Source: an uncultured Thalassolituus sp. (lineage in GTDB: Bacteria; Pseudomonadota; Gammaproteobacteria; Pseudomonadales; Oceanobacteraceae). From it: a DNA stretch of 64,000 bases. The position numbers and the translations under genes are program-made. The stretch lies in NCBI GenBank assembly GCA_913061435.1, contig CAJXUK010000010.1, forward strand, positions 1 to 64,000, in the 5' to 3' direction. The number at the start of each line of letters is the position of its first letter. Positions within the stretch are counted from its first letter, which is position 1. Positions 34,219 through 42,430 of this stretch are shown in pieces. The notes under the pieces were generated by a model. It was not told the DNA's origin and did no database searches. It saw only the letters and a program-made list of their open reading frames with translations.

Positions 34219-35463
34219 TTGCTCACATCTAGTGTTTTATTAGATCAGAAGCTCGATCAGCTTGAACAGAAGATTATTCACCATAAAGGGTTATTAAATA
34301 AGCCATATAAGTGTTTATCATTTCCCAGTTCTGTTGAAAAAAATTATCGCAAAAGAAATGACAAGCTTTTTATTCAGTCGTCTCGTGGCGTGCTGTTTTT
34401 TGGTATTTTTATTTATATGCTATTCGGCTTTGCCGATAAGGCTATTGGCTTTGAAAGAGCGCCTGATTTATTAATCATTCGGGTGTCATTGGCTTTAGCG
34501 ATTGCTATCTCTTTGGGCGTGGTTTTTCACAAAAAATTAATAAATTGTGCTGTGTACCTCACGACCATTGGTATGACTGCGATTGGTTTGAGTCTTATCT
34601 TGTTTATTTCTATGCTCAAAGAACCCTACAGTCTAGCTTACCATCTTGGCATGATACCTTGGCAAGTCTTTGTGCTGGTGGCGCTTAGAACCTATTCACG
34701 GGCTATTTTGGCTTCTTCTGTTATTGTTTTTGCTACCTATATTGGTTTTACCTACAGTAAGGATCTGCAGCCTTTTGATCCAGAATTAGACGCTTTGGTG
34801 CTGGATTTTAAATTTGTGTTTGTTGCCTTTTGGTCTTTGTTGATTCTTATTGGCGTTTACCTAGGCTATTTTATGGAAAAGTTTTCTCGGCAAGATTACG
34901 TGAATAATAAATTATTAACTCTAGAGGCTGAAAGATTAACCTTACTGAGCGAAAAATTAAAAGTATTATCCACTACTGATAGCTTAACGGAGCTGGCCAA
35001 TCGTCGTCATTTTGAACATTGCTTTGAATCTGAGTGGAGTAGGGCTTTAAGAGCTAAAGAACCTATTTGTTTGATGATGATCGATATTGATTATTTTAAG
35101 AACTACAACGATTATTATGGTCATCAGGCAGGCGATGTCTGTTTAAAAGACGTGAGTGACGTGCTTAAAAGCTTTGCTCAACGTTCTGGTGAGCTTGTTT
35201 CTCGTTATGGTGGCGAAGAATTTTTGTTAATGCTGCCTAGGTTAAATTTAGATGAGGGATTACTCGTTGCCCAAAAGTTGTGTTCTACCATTGCGAACTT
35301 AAACATTCCACATGCTGGTGCTGACTTGGGTCATTTAACTGTTAGTATTGGTGTCGCTGCAGTTGTACCACAGCTAGAAGATGATATGAGTGAGCTGATA
35401 AAAGCAGCGGATACTGCTCTTTATCGCGCTAAAGGTTCAGGCCGAAATCGAGTCTCTACTTAA
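34219..35463 (+). CDS. Membrane diguanylate cyclase (GGDEF domain)
   Basis: The protein makes the second messenger c-di-GMP. It starts at TTG at 34219, six bases after CGGAG; there is no better ATG near. The 414-residue product has about six membrane helices (residues 55-225; for example LFFGIFIYMLFGFADKAIG and FWSLLILIGVYLGYFM). A short coiled linker follows (LLTLEAERLTLLSEKLKVLS), then the GGDEF domain from about residue 250: TDSLTELANRRHFE, MMIDIDYFKNYNDYYGHQAGD and RYGGEEFLLMLPR. The active-site GGEEF variant is functional in known cyclases. The inhibitory I-site RxxD is replaced by RSGE. The signal sensed by the membrane domain is unknown. Confidence 0.92.
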   Translation: MLTSSVLLDQKLDQLEQKIIHHKGLLNKPYKCLSFPSSVEKNYRKRNDKLFIQSSRGVLFFGIFIYMLFGFADKAIGFERAPDLLIIRVSLALAIAISLGVVFHKKLINCAVYLTTIGMTAIGLSLILFISMLKEPYSLAYHLGMIPWQVFVLVALRTYSRAILASSVIVFATYIGFTYSKDLQPFDPELDALVLDFKFVFVAFWSLLILIGVYLGYFMEKFSRQDYVNNKLLTLEAERLTLLSEKLKVLSTTDSLTELANRRHFEHCFESEWSRALRAKEPICLMMIDIDYFKNYNDYYGHQAGDVCLKDVSDVLKSFAQRSGELVSRYGGEEFLLMLPRLNLDEGLLVAQKLCSTIANLNIPHAGADLGHLTVSIGVAAVVPQLEDDMSELIKAADTALYRAKGSGRNRVST

Positions 35464-35474
35464 TTGCTTGTTTG

Positions 35475-35512
35475 TAGACGGTATTAAGCAATATCTTTTT
35501 TAATACCGTCTA
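35475..35512. other. 13-bp inverted repeat at the convergent ends of two genes
   Basis: TAGACGGTATTAA (35475-35487) pairs perfectly with 35500-35512, with a 12-base loop. It spans the gap after the cyclase stop and the last codons of the acyltransferase gene. Neither side has a clean U tract, so termination is possible but unproven. Confidence 0.55.
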
Positions 35513-36371
35513 TTATTTCGTCTTTCTCATGCCAGATGTCTGATACCCATTTTTGAAATTCTGCTTTAAAGGCGGCGTCATTTTCGTAATCACCTTGGCA
35601 AAAGTGACTGGGTATTGGTAGTTCGCGTACGCTGATAATTATTTCTGGCACACTTCCTTTCATGAAGTCTAAAAACGTGGGTTTGCCATGAGGGTAGACA
35701 ATGCTGCAATCGAGTAATGATTGAAACTTATCTCCCATAGCATTGAGCGCAAAGGCAAAGCCACCGGATTTAGGTTTTAATAAATGTTTGTAGGGGGAGT
35801 TTTGTTGCTGGTGCTTTTCTGCAGTAAAACGAGTTCCTTCAAAAAAGTTCATGACACTGGTTGGTATGTACTTAAATTTTGCGCAGGCAGCCTTGGTCGT
35901 TTCAATGTCTTTTCCTTTCATTTCTGGATGTTTTTCTAGATAACTTTTAGAAAAACGCTTCATAAATGGAAAATCTAAAGCCCACCAGGCTTGTCCCATA
36001 ACGGGAACTTTAATCAGCTCTTGCTTTAAGAAAAATTTAAGAAAGGGAATCTTACCGTTAAAAACATGTTGTAAAACAAAAATATCAACCCAGCTTTGGT
36101 GATTACTGGTAACAAAATACCAGCCTTTACGATTAAGCGTCGTGGGAAGGTCAATTTTCCAGTGAGTTTTTTGAGTTAATTTCATCCAGCCACTGTTGCA
36201 TGATATCCAAGCGCCTGCGATGCTGCTGAAAATAGGGTCCATAACTTTACGGACCACTATTTCGGGCAAGATAAATTTAACCGGTGTGAGAATAAAGAGT
36301 AATGAGCACCAAAAAATAACGTTAATAAACAGGAGTGTACTGGCAATTATTGCCGTTATCTTTTTACTCAT
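35484..36371 (-). CDS. yihG: YihG-type acyltransferase (PlsC family)
   Basis: The 295-residue product follows E. coli YihG, a PlsC-family inner-membrane acyltransferase implicated in phospholipid acyl composition. It has an N-terminal membrane helix, the catalytic His-x4-Asp in TSNHQSWVDIFVLQ (about residue 90), ALDFPFMKRFSKSYL, GKDIETTKAACAKF, FFEGTRFTAEKHQQ, and a closing WVSDIWHEKDEII. The alignment with YihG runs through the whole length, so I use that symbol with caution. It starts 11 bases downstream of pta on the same strand and is probably read through from ackA-pta. Confidence 0.88.
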   Translation of the reverse strand: MSKKITAIIASTLLFINVIFWCSLLFILTPVKFILPEIVVRKVMDPIFSSIAGAWISCNSGWMKLTQKTHWKIDLPTTLNRKGWYFVTSNHQSWVDIFVLQHVFNGKIPFLKFFLKQELIKVPVMGQAWWALDFPFMKRFSKSYLEKHPEMKGKDIETTKAACAKFKYIPTSVMNFFEGTRFTAEKHQQQNSPYKHLLKPKSGGFAFALNAMGDKFQSLLDCSIVYPHGKPTFLDFMKGSVPEIIISVRELPIPSHFCQGDYENDAAFKAEFQKWVSDIWHEKDEIIDGIKKDIA

Positions 36372-36382
36372 TACGACCTCTA

Positions 36383-38491
36383 TTATTCGGTTAGTTGCTG
36401 CGCTTGAATTGCGGTTAAAGCAATTGTGTAAACAATATCTTCAACCAATGCACCTCGTGATAAATCATTTACGGGTTTACGCAAACCTTGCAGCATTGGA
36501 CCAATGCTGATTACGTGTGCGCTACGCTGAACGGCCTTGTATGTGGTGTTGCCAGTATTCAAATCTGGGAAGATTAATACAGTTGCTTGGCCAGCCACAG
36601 GACTATCTGGGGCTTTACTTTTGGCGACAGACGCGGTTGTAGCAGCATCGTATTGCAGAGGGCCATCGATAATCAAGTCTGGACGCAATTTTTTTGCAAT
36701 CTTAGTTGCTTCTTTCACTTTTTCGACGTCACTGCCTGTGCCTGATGCGCCGGTTGAGTAGCTGATCATCGCCACTTTTGGCTCAATTCCCATAGCTAAT
36801 GCAGAGTCGGCACTTTGAATGGCAATATCCGCTAATTCTTCAGCATTTGGATCTGGGTTAACGGCGCAGTCACCATACACTAATACCTGTTCGGGTAGGC
36901 ACATAAAAAAGACAGAAGAAACCAGTTTAGCACTGGGTGCTGTCTTGATCAGCTGCATCGCTGGGCGAATTGTATTCGCGGTAGTATGAATTGCCCCAGA
37001 AACCAGACCATCAACATGGTCAAGGGCAAGCATCATCGTTCCTAGTACCACGTTATCTTCTAGTTGTGCGCTGGCCATCGGTGCTGTCAGGTTTTTATGT
37101 TTACGCAGTTCTACCATGTTGGGCACATAGTTTTCACGAATGTTTTCTGGCTCTAGTATTTCTATTCCTTCTGGCAGTTCAATGCCTTGAGCTTGCGCAA
37201 CTTGCTTAATGACTTCTTCACGACCTAATAAAATACAATGGGCTATGCCACGGTTTTGGCAGATAGTGGCGGCTTGAATGGTTCTTGGTTCTTCACCTTC
37301 TGGTAACACGATGCGCTTAACATCATTTCTTGACCGATCAACCAATTGAAAACGGAAAGCCGCTGGGCTTAAACGTGCTCTGTGTGGAGCATTGATGGCG
37401 CTTAATAGTGCTGGTGTGTCAATGTGTTCAGATATATGCGCTCGAATAAGATCGATGCGTTGAATGTCATCTTCTGGCACTTCGGTATTAATGCCATCTA
37501 GTTGACTGGCGCACATAAAGGTGTCGCTAGGGGTCATTAATATGGGCAAACCATTACCAAAGGCTTTTTGACACAGTGCCATGGCTTCATCACTAGGCAT
37601 AATGTCGCCCGTGAGCACAAGACCCGCTAAAGGCGTGCCGTTGGTTTCTGCTAACGCACATGTCACGATAATGTCGAGGCGATCCCCAGGTGCGACAATT
37701 AATGTTCCCGCGTTAAAGCGTTCGACGAGGTTGGGCAGTGTGCGAGCACACATGGAAATTGTTTTCACGCGACGAGTTTCAATATCACCCGCATGAATTA
37801 TTTTAGCGTCTAGCTGTCGGGCGATATCGAGAGTACGTGGACTAATTAAGTCTCTTTGCCAAGGAATAGCGCCTAATAAACGGCAGTTGTCTAAAACGAT
37901 CTCAGGGCAGTTGGCCAGTCGTTCAGCATCAGTTTCTGCAGATTTACTGAACATGAAGTGTGATTGATTAGGAGTGCAATACTTGTTGACGATTGCGCCA
38001 ATAATATTACCTTGTTTGAAGCCACCAAAAATAGGGGCGTTCATGTTTAGATCGTCTTTAATTTCGTTCAATGTCTTATTTTCGGCGCTGCTTACCAAAA
38101 TAACATCGGCGTTTAGTGCTTTCGAGATTTCAGCATTTATTTTTGCCGTGTAGGGCTGGCTTCTATCGGGCACCAGGCCTTCTACAATCGTCACGTCGGT
38201 GCCTGCAGTGGCTATGTGGTGCAAGCCAACAAGGTCTTCTAAAAGGCGATCTAATTGGCCAGTACTAATTAGTTGCTGTGCCTGTTTGAGCGGCATAGGT
38301 TGCGGCGGATTAAGCGGATACATTTGCTTAACCAGTTGTGTTGAACGCTCAATATCGCCTTCTTTATAAGAGGATACAGGTTTAAAGAAAGAGGCTTTAA
38401 TGCCTTGGGTGTCCAAAGCGTGCAGCAGTGCAATACTGATGCTGCTTAGGCCACTGTTAATTCCGGTTGGGGCGATAAATATATTAATCAT
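36383..38491 (-). CDS. pta: Phosphate acetyltransferase, long form
   Basis: Pta interconverts acetyl-CoA and acetyl phosphate, feeding AckA for acetate overflow or uptake. At 702 residues it is the long enterobacterial-type form (E. coli 714). An N-terminal BioD-like ATPase fold (IFIAPTGINSGLSSISIALL) is followed by a DRTGG-type middle domain (about residues 215-330). The catalytic PTA domain is from about residue 375 (VLPEGEEPRTIQAA, VYGDCAVNPDPNAEELADIA, MISYSTGASGTGSDVEKV, DGPLQYDAATTASVAKSKAP). Its start overlaps the ackA stop by eight bases, so ackA and pta are coupled. Confidence 0.96.
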   Translation of the reverse strand: MINIFIAPTGINSGLSSISIALLHALDTQGIKASFFKPVSSYKEGDIERSTQLVKQMYPLNPPQPMPLKQAQQLISTGQLDRLLEDLVGLHHIATAGTDVTIVEGLVPDRSQPYTAKINAEISKALNADVILVSSAENKTLNEIKDDLNMNAPIFGGFKQGNIIGAIVNKYCTPNQSHFMFSKSAETDAERLANCPEIVLDNCRLLGAIPWQRDLISPRTLDIARQLDAKIIHAGDIETRRVKTISMCARTLPNLVERFNAGTLIVAPGDRLDIIVTCALAETNGTPLAGLVLTGDIMPSDEAMALCQKAFGNGLPILMTPSDTFMCASQLDGINTEVPEDDIQRIDLIRAHISEHIDTPALLSAINAPHRARLSPAAFRFQLVDRSRNDVKRIVLPEGEEPRTIQAATICQNRGIAHCILLGREEVIKQVAQAQGIELPEGIEILEPENIRENYVPNMVELRKHKNLTAPMASAQLEDNVVLGTMMLALDHVDGLVSGAIHTTANTIRPAMQLIKTAPSAKLVSSVFFMCLPEQVLVYGDCAVNPDPNAEELADIAIQSADSALAMGIEPKVAMISYSTGASGTGSDVEKVKEATKIAKKLRPDLIIDGPLQYDAATTASVAKSKAPDSPVAGQATVLIFPDLNTGNTTYKAVQRSAHVISIGPMLQGLRKPVNDLSRGALVEDIVYTIALTAIQAQQLTE

Positions 38492-39671
38492 GGTTGCATA
38501 ACTCGTAGCAGTCTTGAGCGATCATAAGTTCTTCGTTGGTAGCCAATACCATGACTTTGGGGCTGTCGGTTTGGCTAATTAAGCCGTGCTGATTACCGTT
38601 GGTGCGGTTAAGCTCGGCATCGAGTGTTATTTGGGCGTTGGGCCAGAAGTCAATAATGCGTTGGCGCACAGCAGCAGCGTGTTCGCCAATGCCGCCAGTA
38701 AAGACGATTGCATCTATGCTGGGTAAGCTGATCGACAATGCTGCAAGTTCTCTGGCAATACGGTAACAAAAAGTATTGATTGCTCGGCTGGCTAACTCGT
38801 TACCTTCTGCTTCTTCGCTCAATAGTGTGCGCATATCGTTGCTGCATTGTGACAGACCTAATAAACCACTTTTTTTGTTGAGGCTGTTCATAACATCACT
38901 GATGCTGGCATTTTCTGCGTGCATGATAAATTCAATTAATCCTGGGTCAACGCTGCCGCAGCGAGTCCCCATGATTAAACCATCGAGAGGGGTTAGCCCC
39001 ATGCTGGTATCCATGCTTTTGCCATTAACAATCGCGCTGGCGCTGCAGCCATTACCTAAATGTGCACAAAGAATATTGAGTTCGTTGGTTGGTTTGTTTA
39101 ACTGTTGAGCGCAGGCTTGCACTATGTAGCGGTAACTGGTGCCATGAAAACCATATTTGCGCACACCATGATCTTGGTACCATTGCTGTGGCACTGCATA
39201 CATGTAGGCGTGCTCTGGCATACTTTGATGAAAAGCAGTATCAAATACAGCCACTTGTGGAATAGCAGGTAACAATTTTTTGCAGGCGTCGATACCTTGC
39301 ATGTTTACCGGATTGTGCAAAGGCGCTAAATGGTTGAGTGATTTTAATGCCACCAAGTTGTCTTCGTTTAACAAGGTTGAAGCAGAGAATTTTTCTCCGC
39401 CGTGAACCACTCTGTGCCCAATACCTGATAAGGTTTCTAAAATATTCCACTCGGCCAATAAACTTGCTAGCTTATCTAAGGCTGCTTGGTGACCTTGATC
39501 GGTTATTGTGTCGTTACCTTTGAATTCTCCAGACCAGCTGATCACTGGTTCAACTTCATATAAGCGTTCAGCTAAACCATTGATGATAATGGTGCTGTTG
39601 CGCATGTCGAAAATGGCAAACTTGATAGAAGAACTACCGCAATTGAGTACAAGGATGTTAGCACTGCTCAT
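38484..39671 (-). CDS. ackA: Acetate kinase
   Basis: AckA converts acetyl phosphate and ADP to acetate and ATP, and the reverse. The 395-residue product has the ASKHA-fold kinase signatures: ILVLNCGSSSIKFAIFD (residues 5-21), GHRVVHGGEKF, VAVFDTAFHQSMPEHAYMYA, RKYGFHGTSYRYI, CAHLGNGCSASAIVNGKSMD, LTPLDGLIMGTRCGSVDP and VFTGGIGEHAAAVR. Length matches E. coli AckA (400). It is the first gene of the ackA-pta unit. The promoter should lie just downstream of the terminator hairpin of the bax-PilZ unit. A weak FNR-like sequence is noted nearby. Confidence 0.96.
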   Translation of the reverse strand: MSSANILVLNCGSSSIKFAIFDMRNSTIIINGLAERLYEVEPVISWSGEFKGNDTITDQGHQAALDKLASLLAEWNILETLSGIGHRVVHGGEKFSASTLLNEDNLVALKSLNHLAPLHNPVNMQGIDACKKLLPAIPQVAVFDTAFHQSMPEHAYMYAVPQQWYQDHGVRKYGFHGTSYRYIVQACAQQLNKPTNELNILCAHLGNGCSASAIVNGKSMDTSMGLTPLDGLIMGTRCGSVDPGLIEFIMHAENASISDVMNSLNKKSGLLGLSQCSNDMRTLLSEEAEGNELASRAINTFCYRIARELAALSISLPSIDAIVFTGGIGEHAAAVRQRIIDFWPNAQITLDAELNRTNGNQHGLISQTDSPKVMVLATNEELMIAQDCYELCNHD

Positions 39672-39694
39672 GAAAGGGCCTTAAATAAATGCTT

Positions 39695-39732
39695 AAAATA
39701 AAAAGTGCCATCTTAATGTAATTAAAATGGCA
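39695..39732 (-). terminator. Terminator of the bax/PilZ-like gene pair
   Basis: TGCCATCTTAAT (39706-39717) pairs with 39721-39732 over 12 positions with one mismatch and a three-base loop. On the minus strand it is followed by CTTTTTATTTT. It lies between the PilZ-like gene and ackA, so ackA must have its own promoter at or below this point. Confidence 0.8.
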
Positions 39733-39736
39733 AGTG

Positions 39737-39750
39737 TTGTGCAAGATCAA
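39737..39750. promoter_or_regulatory. Weak FNR/Anr-like sequence upstream of ackA
   Basis: TTGTGCAAGATCAA has one perfect half site (ATCAA) and a partial one (TTGTG) at the four-base spacing of FNR boxes. It is 66 bases upstream of the ackA start, at the edge of the PilZ-like gene. Only suggestive. Confidence 0.25.
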
Positions 39751-39751
39751 G

Positions 39752-40108
39752 TTAATTGGGCATTTTAACGAGTGAATTTTCAATTATTTGAAGAATATCT
39801 TGAACGTTGTTTTTAGCCGCTTCTGTCAGAGTATCGAAACAATATTTAAGTTCATAAAGACACTCGCTTTGATCTTTTTTTATATTAATTACTTCAGCCC
39901 TAAGTTGTTTTAAGGTATGAAACTCAGTAATTAAATGAAGTGAAACTTTTTGATTCATTTTTAACGGTTTCAGGGACGTTATTTGCAAGCCCGTTGTCGA
40001 AAAATAGTTGATCGTAGCAGGGCAGTTTTTTAAGGCAATACCGTACCAGTGCAACGGCCTGAATGTCAGGGTTAGCTGATCATTCAGGGAGCATGAGTGG
40101 CTGCTCAT
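39752..40108 (-). CDS. Small PilZ-like domain protein
   Basis: The 118-residue product resembles a minimal PilZ domain: ATINYFSTTGLQITSLKPLK corresponds to the D/N-x-S-x-x-G strand region, followed by KVSLHL and a VINIKKD segment. The usual c-di-GMP motif RxxxR at the N terminus is not visible. It may therefore bind no nucleotide, or be a divergent relative. It ends with a helix (EAAKNNVQDILQIIENSLVK). The start overlaps the stop of the bax-like gene by four bases (ATGA), so the two proteins are made together. I would call the domain likely and c-di-GMP binding uncertain. Confidence 0.6.
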   Translation of the reverse strand: MSSHSCSLNDQLTLTFRPLHWYGIALKNCPATINYFSTTGLQITSLKPLKMNQKVSLHLITEFHTLKQLRAEVINIKKDQSECLYELKYCFDTLTEAAKNNVQDILQIIENSLVKMPN

Positions 40109-41019
40109 GATTCTTGTGTAGTGTCTTGTGCACTAGCTGGGGCATTGTCTAGGGTATCGTCTTGTACCCCTTTGTCTACAGAGCTGTTTTTGTGAGGCAT
40201 TTTTGCCGCTGCTGCTGTGGTGGCATTGGGTTCGGAGTTGAAACGCCATAGTTTATTGAAACGAATCATACTTTGAATTTCTTTGACGTATTCTTCACGA
40301 CGTTGTGAATAGTCAATTAAGCCATTGGCAAGATTTATTCCGCTGACGGGTTGGTTTTTATCAAGTGATTGTTGACGCAGGGTTCTTAGTAATTCGTAAG
40401 GAGGAAAGCTGTTTAGGTTACGAATATAACTTTTAACTGATCCTAGTGGGGTTTTAAATCGAGCCACCTCATGCTTAGCGCCATCATTGCGTCCTTCGGG
40501 TACTAAACCACAGCCTTTACGGAAGCACCATTGGCCAAAGAAATTATTCCCTTCAGTAGCAAAACGGCTGGTTCCCCAAGCTGATTCATTAGCTGCTTGG
40601 GCAAGGACTAATGAAGCAGGAATGGTGTGGATTTTAACTTTAAGCAATTCAATTTGCTGTGCTGGGGATAATTTTTTGTCGACCTTGTAGCTTTTGGCTA
40701 GCTCGGCCAAAGTCTCTAGTTGCTTGTCTGTTAACTGAGTTAGATTTTGTTCTAGCGATAGCAAGGTGCTGCGTTGCTCCAGCACTTCGTTATTAGCTTG
40801 CTTAATAAGCGGGTGTAGAAAAGCAAAGAAATTGGCTTTTTTCTCGGCAACACTAATAAAAGGCTTGTTGGTTTTTGAGGCATTGGTTTCACTGTTACTT
40901 GCGCTGGCACCGTTAGCGGTTGCATTTTCTGTGTTGGCTTGGTCGCAGCCACTCAATAAAAAGACAGCTGAAAGGGATGTAGCAATTAACAAAGGTTTAA
41001 GTGAAACTAAATGCATCAT
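40105..41019 (-). CDS. Bax-family glucosaminidase lipoprotein
   Basis: The 304-residue product has a lipoprotein signal (AVFLLSGCDQ, Cys25), a Ser/Asn-rich linker and a glucosaminidase domain at about residues 120-240. Signature elements are IPASLVLAQAANESAWGTSR, FATEGNNFFGQWCF, KTPLGSVKSYIRNLNS and YSQRREEYVKEIQSMI. The Glu in ANESAWG is the expected catalytic acid. These match E. coli Bax and FlgJ-type N-acetylglucosaminidases, which cleave peptidoglycan. An Ala/Ser/Asp-rich tail follows. It is probably anchored in the outer membrane, facing the cell wall. Translationally coupled to a PilZ-like protein. Confidence 0.87.
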   Translation of the reverse strand: MMHLVSLKPLLIATSLSAVFLLSGCDQANTENATANGASASNSETNASKTNKPFISVAEKKANFFAFLHPLIKQANNEVLEQRSTLLSLEQNLTQLTDKQLETLAELAKSYKVDKKLSPAQQIELLKVKIHTIPASLVLAQAANESAWGTSRFATEGNNFFGQWCFRKGCGLVPEGRNDGAKHEVARFKTPLGSVKSYIRNLNSFPPYELLRTLRQQSLDKNQPVSGINLANGLIDYSQRREEYVKEIQSMIRFNKLWRFNSEPNATTAAAAKMPHKNSSVDKGVQDDTLDNAPASAQDTTQES

Positions 41020-41118
41020 AGTGTTTAAGTTCTCTTATTAATAATATTTAGGTTTTAGATTTTAGGCTGCCGGTATGAATAATTAAAGTTAAATAGCGCT
41101 CAAGCGCAGATTTTGACT

Positions 41119-41601
41119 TTAGTTATTGTTTTTACGTTTGCGGCGAATGTAGAGTGTTTTGTTGGCTTTTGCGACAATATCACCTTGTTCATCAACAATG
41201 GTAACAGGGTATGTGGGTAAAAATTTCTCGCCATTGGCTGTTTTTTGTTTGATTTCTGCAAGCATCTCATCGGTCACTAAAAAGCGAGCAGAAACGGTAC
41301 CCGTGCCAGGCTTGATAAAATCGATTTCAGCACTTTGATCCCACACAATGTAATCTGGGCCAAGAGAGTTCATTAATAGCAGCATGTAAAATGGGTCGAT
41401 CATGGAGTACAAGCTGCCACCAAAGTGCACGCCAACATAGTTGCGGTTATACCAGCGTAAAGATAGGCTTACATCGGCTTGGCGAAAATCTTTGCTGATA
41501 TAGGTTGCTTTAACGCCGGCACCAAAATAAGGGCCATAGATGTTAATGATCCTGCGGATACCTTTGGCGGAGGCTATCCAGGCCGATATTTTTTTCATCA
41601 T
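41119..41601 (-). CDS. DUF4442 hotdog-fold protein, thioesterase-like
   Basis: The 160-residue product matches the DUF4442 group of hotdog-fold proteins: YGPYFGAGVKATYISKDFRQ, VSLSLRWYNRNYVGVHFGGS, YSMIDPFYMLLLMNSLG and VWDQSAEIDFIKPGTGTVSA. Related hotdog proteins are acyl-CoA thioesterases, and the group is often annotated as such without proof. Two Met codons open the frame (41601 and 41598). It diverges from the secreted protein gene at 41737. The gap of 135 bp holds both promoters. Function as a thioesterase is inferred from the fold. Confidence 0.82.
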   Translation of the reverse strand: MMKKISAWIASAKGIRRIINIYGPYFGAGVKATYISKDFRQADVSLSLRWYNRNYVGVHFGGSLYSMIDPFYMLLLMNSLGPDYIVWDQSAEIDFIKPGTGTVSARFLVTDEMLAEIKQKTANGEKFLPTYPVTIVDEQGDIVAKANKTLYIRRKRKNNN

Positions 41602-41736
41602 ATTGCTGGGGGCTCGATTGAGTTAAAGGGGTGGTTACAAAAGAAATCATTGTATCAGTGTGGGTGTGTCTGTAAACATGAGGTTTTTTTGGTGTATGAT
41701 TTGCGCCGAAGCCCTTTGAAGAGAGTAGGTATTTGC

Positions 41737-42372
41737 ATGATCATTCGTTGGTGTCTAAACACTCTGCTTAGCCTATTGCTATTTTCTTTTGCGATGTCGG
41801 TTTCATTCGCGAGTGCGAGCAGCGCTCAGCCGATCTTAACCAATAATCAAGCCATTAGAATTATTGATTCTGCCTTAAAGATACAGCCATTATTTTGGCA
41901 AGGGTTTTCGGTTCCATACAGTATTGAAAGGGCCAGTCGTCACCCAGATGCAAGCATGCTTGAGGTGTTGTTCAATCATGGCTTGTTAACCCGTAGCAAA
42001 GAAACAAAGGTGGTGGAAATCGCTAACAGTAACCGTAAGCGAATTGCTTTGAATTACCGTTATGATTTTAGAGATCAGCAAACGGGTGCATTGTTTCAAT
42101 CACAAGGGGGCTTTTATTATGGTCATGGCCGCTTAAAGAATATTTTAAAGCTATCTAAGCCCTATTTAATAGACGGTGATTATTATGCAGAGGCTTATAT
42201 TCAATGGTATGTCGCTGATTTGCAGGATTGGGTAGATGCCCCAGCGTTTGACACAGAACGTTTACTAAGACGCAGTTTAGAATCAACTCAAAAACCTTTC
42301 GAAAAACGTGTTTTTCTTCAACATAATGGTGATAGCTGGGGTTTTTGGAAAGGCTCACCCGCTGCACTTTAA
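41737..42372 (+). CDS. Exported protein of unknown function
   Basis: I place the start at ATG 41737, behind GAGAGTAGG (41720-41729). The reading frame extends upstream to 41479, but that part lies antisense to the DUF4442 gene. The 211-residue product has a typical signal peptide (CLNTLLSLLLFSFAMSVSFA). The mature part is basic with patches of Arg/Lys and includes RKRIALNYRYDFRDQQTGAL, FYYGHGRLKNILKLSKPYLI and YAEAYIQWYVADLQDWVD. It has no cysteine after the signal region. I do not recognise a family. The plain reading is a periplasmic protein. Confidence 0.72.
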   Translation: MIIRWCLNTLLSLLLFSFAMSVSFASASSAQPILTNNQAIRIIDSALKIQPLFWQGFSVPYSIERASRHPDASMLEVLFNHGLLTRSKETKVVEIANSNRKRIALNYRYDFRDQQTGALFQSQGGFYYGHGRLKNILKLSKPYLIDGDYYAEAYIQWYVADLQDWVDAPAFDTERLLRRSLESTQKPFEKRVFLQHNGDSWGFWKGSPAAL

Positions 42373-42430
42373 TTATCAAAACGTCATTGATGTTTAAAGG
42401 CAGCGGCTTGTTTACCATGAAAGGGTTGCT

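Noticed and set aside
41479-41736. Upstream extension of the secreted-protein gene
   Set aside because: It lies antisense to the DUF4442 gene, and a signal peptide with a good ribosome-binding site starts at 41737.
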